Translations under genes and position numbers: made by a program
In this document: one piece after another, positions 6,026 to 6,238 of the stretch
Position numbering within the stretch: the stretch's first letter is position 1
Layout of the letters: every line of letters begins with the position of its first letter
Notes under the pieces: model-generated
What the model was told of the DNA's origin: nothing
What the model saw: the letters and a program-made list of their open reading frames with translations, nothing else
The model's database searches: none
From: Erysipelotrichaceae bacterium UBA4808
Lineage (GTDB): Bacteria; Bacillota_I; Bacilli_A; Erysipelotrichales; Erysipelotrichaceae
NCBI GenBank assembly: GCA_002402585.1
Contig: DHGC01000001.1
Span: 27,924-34,161, forward strand
DNA length: 6,238 nucleotides
Direction: 5' to 3'

Positions 6026-6238
6026 TTATGCATCAAATTCTTTGATGTAATGGAATGCCATTTGAGCCGCAATCGCCCCATCATTGACCGCTGTGACGAT
6101 TTGTCGAAGTGGTTTGACAACCACATCGCCTGCGCCATAGAGTCCTGGAATCCTCGTCTCCATTTTCTCGTTCACAATCATGTAGCCCAAGGCATCGGTG
6201 ACGCCGAGATCTTTAATACATGTTGTGGATGGTGTCGC
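6026..6238 (-). CDS. trxB: Thioredoxin reductase, C-terminal part (5'-truncated by the window edge)
   Basis: NADPH-dependent flavoprotein that reduces thioredoxin in the cytoplasm. I translated the complement by hand: 70 codons and a TAA stop (6028–6026). The fragment contains the hallmark C-terminal FAD-binding segment GLYGAGDVVVKPLRQIV followed by TAVNDGAIAAQMAFHYI, where many homologues have TATGDGAIAA. It ends KEFDA. The preceding VNEKMETRIPG is the usual strand and turn before that motif. The CxxC redox centre and the NADPH domain lie outside the window; a full protein is about 310 aa. The family is clear, although a close flavoprotein paralogue such as ferredoxin/flavodoxin-NADP reductase of the TrxB-like type cannot be fully excluded from the C-terminus alone. 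Position upstream of rapZ–yvcK–whiA matches the Bacillus order and supports trxB. Confidence 0.92.
   Translation of the reverse strand, partial: ATPSTTCIKDLGVTDALGYMIVNEKMETRIPGLYGAGDVVVKPLRQIVTAVNDGAIAAQMAFHYIKEFDA

Overview
The window looks like chromosomal DNA from a low- to mid-GC Gram-positive bacterium (Firmicutes/Bacillota). Evidence: the trxB–rapZ–yvcK–whiA gene order, a secreted LysM–G5–M23 cell-wall protein, purine-rich ribosome binding sites close to each start, and sigma-A-like promoters. yvcK ends in TGA and all tryptophans inspected are TGG, so the standard bacterial code fits and a Mollicutes-type code does not. The lack of crh behind whiA and the general protein flavour make me lean to an Erysipelotrichia-like lineage. 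That placement is inference only.

Layout. (1) Positions 1–1692, + strand: the 3' part of rfbA (rmlA) followed 9 bases later by complete rfbB (rmlB), the first two enzymes of dTDP-L-rhamnose synthesis. (2) 1691–1720: a compact hairpin that can terminate transcription from both sides, where rfbB and the next gene converge. (3) 1719–2891, - strand: a secreted peptidoglycan-hydrolase-like protein with its own extended -10 promoter; one canonical zinc-ligand histidine is glutamine. (4) 2913–3052: an AT-rich intergenic stretch with a perfect 12-bp inverted repeat and a TTGTGA-type motif. (5) 3053–5892, - strand: a tight operon rapZ–yvcK–whiA followed by a 27-residue single-helix membrane protein whose ribosome binding site overlaps the whiA stop codon. 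A promoter candidate lies just upstream of rapZ. (6) 5971–6014: a strong terminator for trxB. (7) 6026–6238, - strand: the 3' end of trxB.

The genes share a cell-envelope theme. rfbA/rfbB supply activated sugar for rhamnose-containing wall polymers, and the M23 protein acts on or binds peptidoglycan. RapZ and YvcK family members are linked to amino-sugar (UDP-GlcNAc) and carbon balance, and WhiA to division and chromosome segregation. No mobile element, CRISPR array, tRNA, rRNA or defence system is visible. I found no convincing new multi-gene system. The points most worth a second look are the 27-aa membrane protein, the His-to-Gln change in the M23 active site and the intergenic palindrome.
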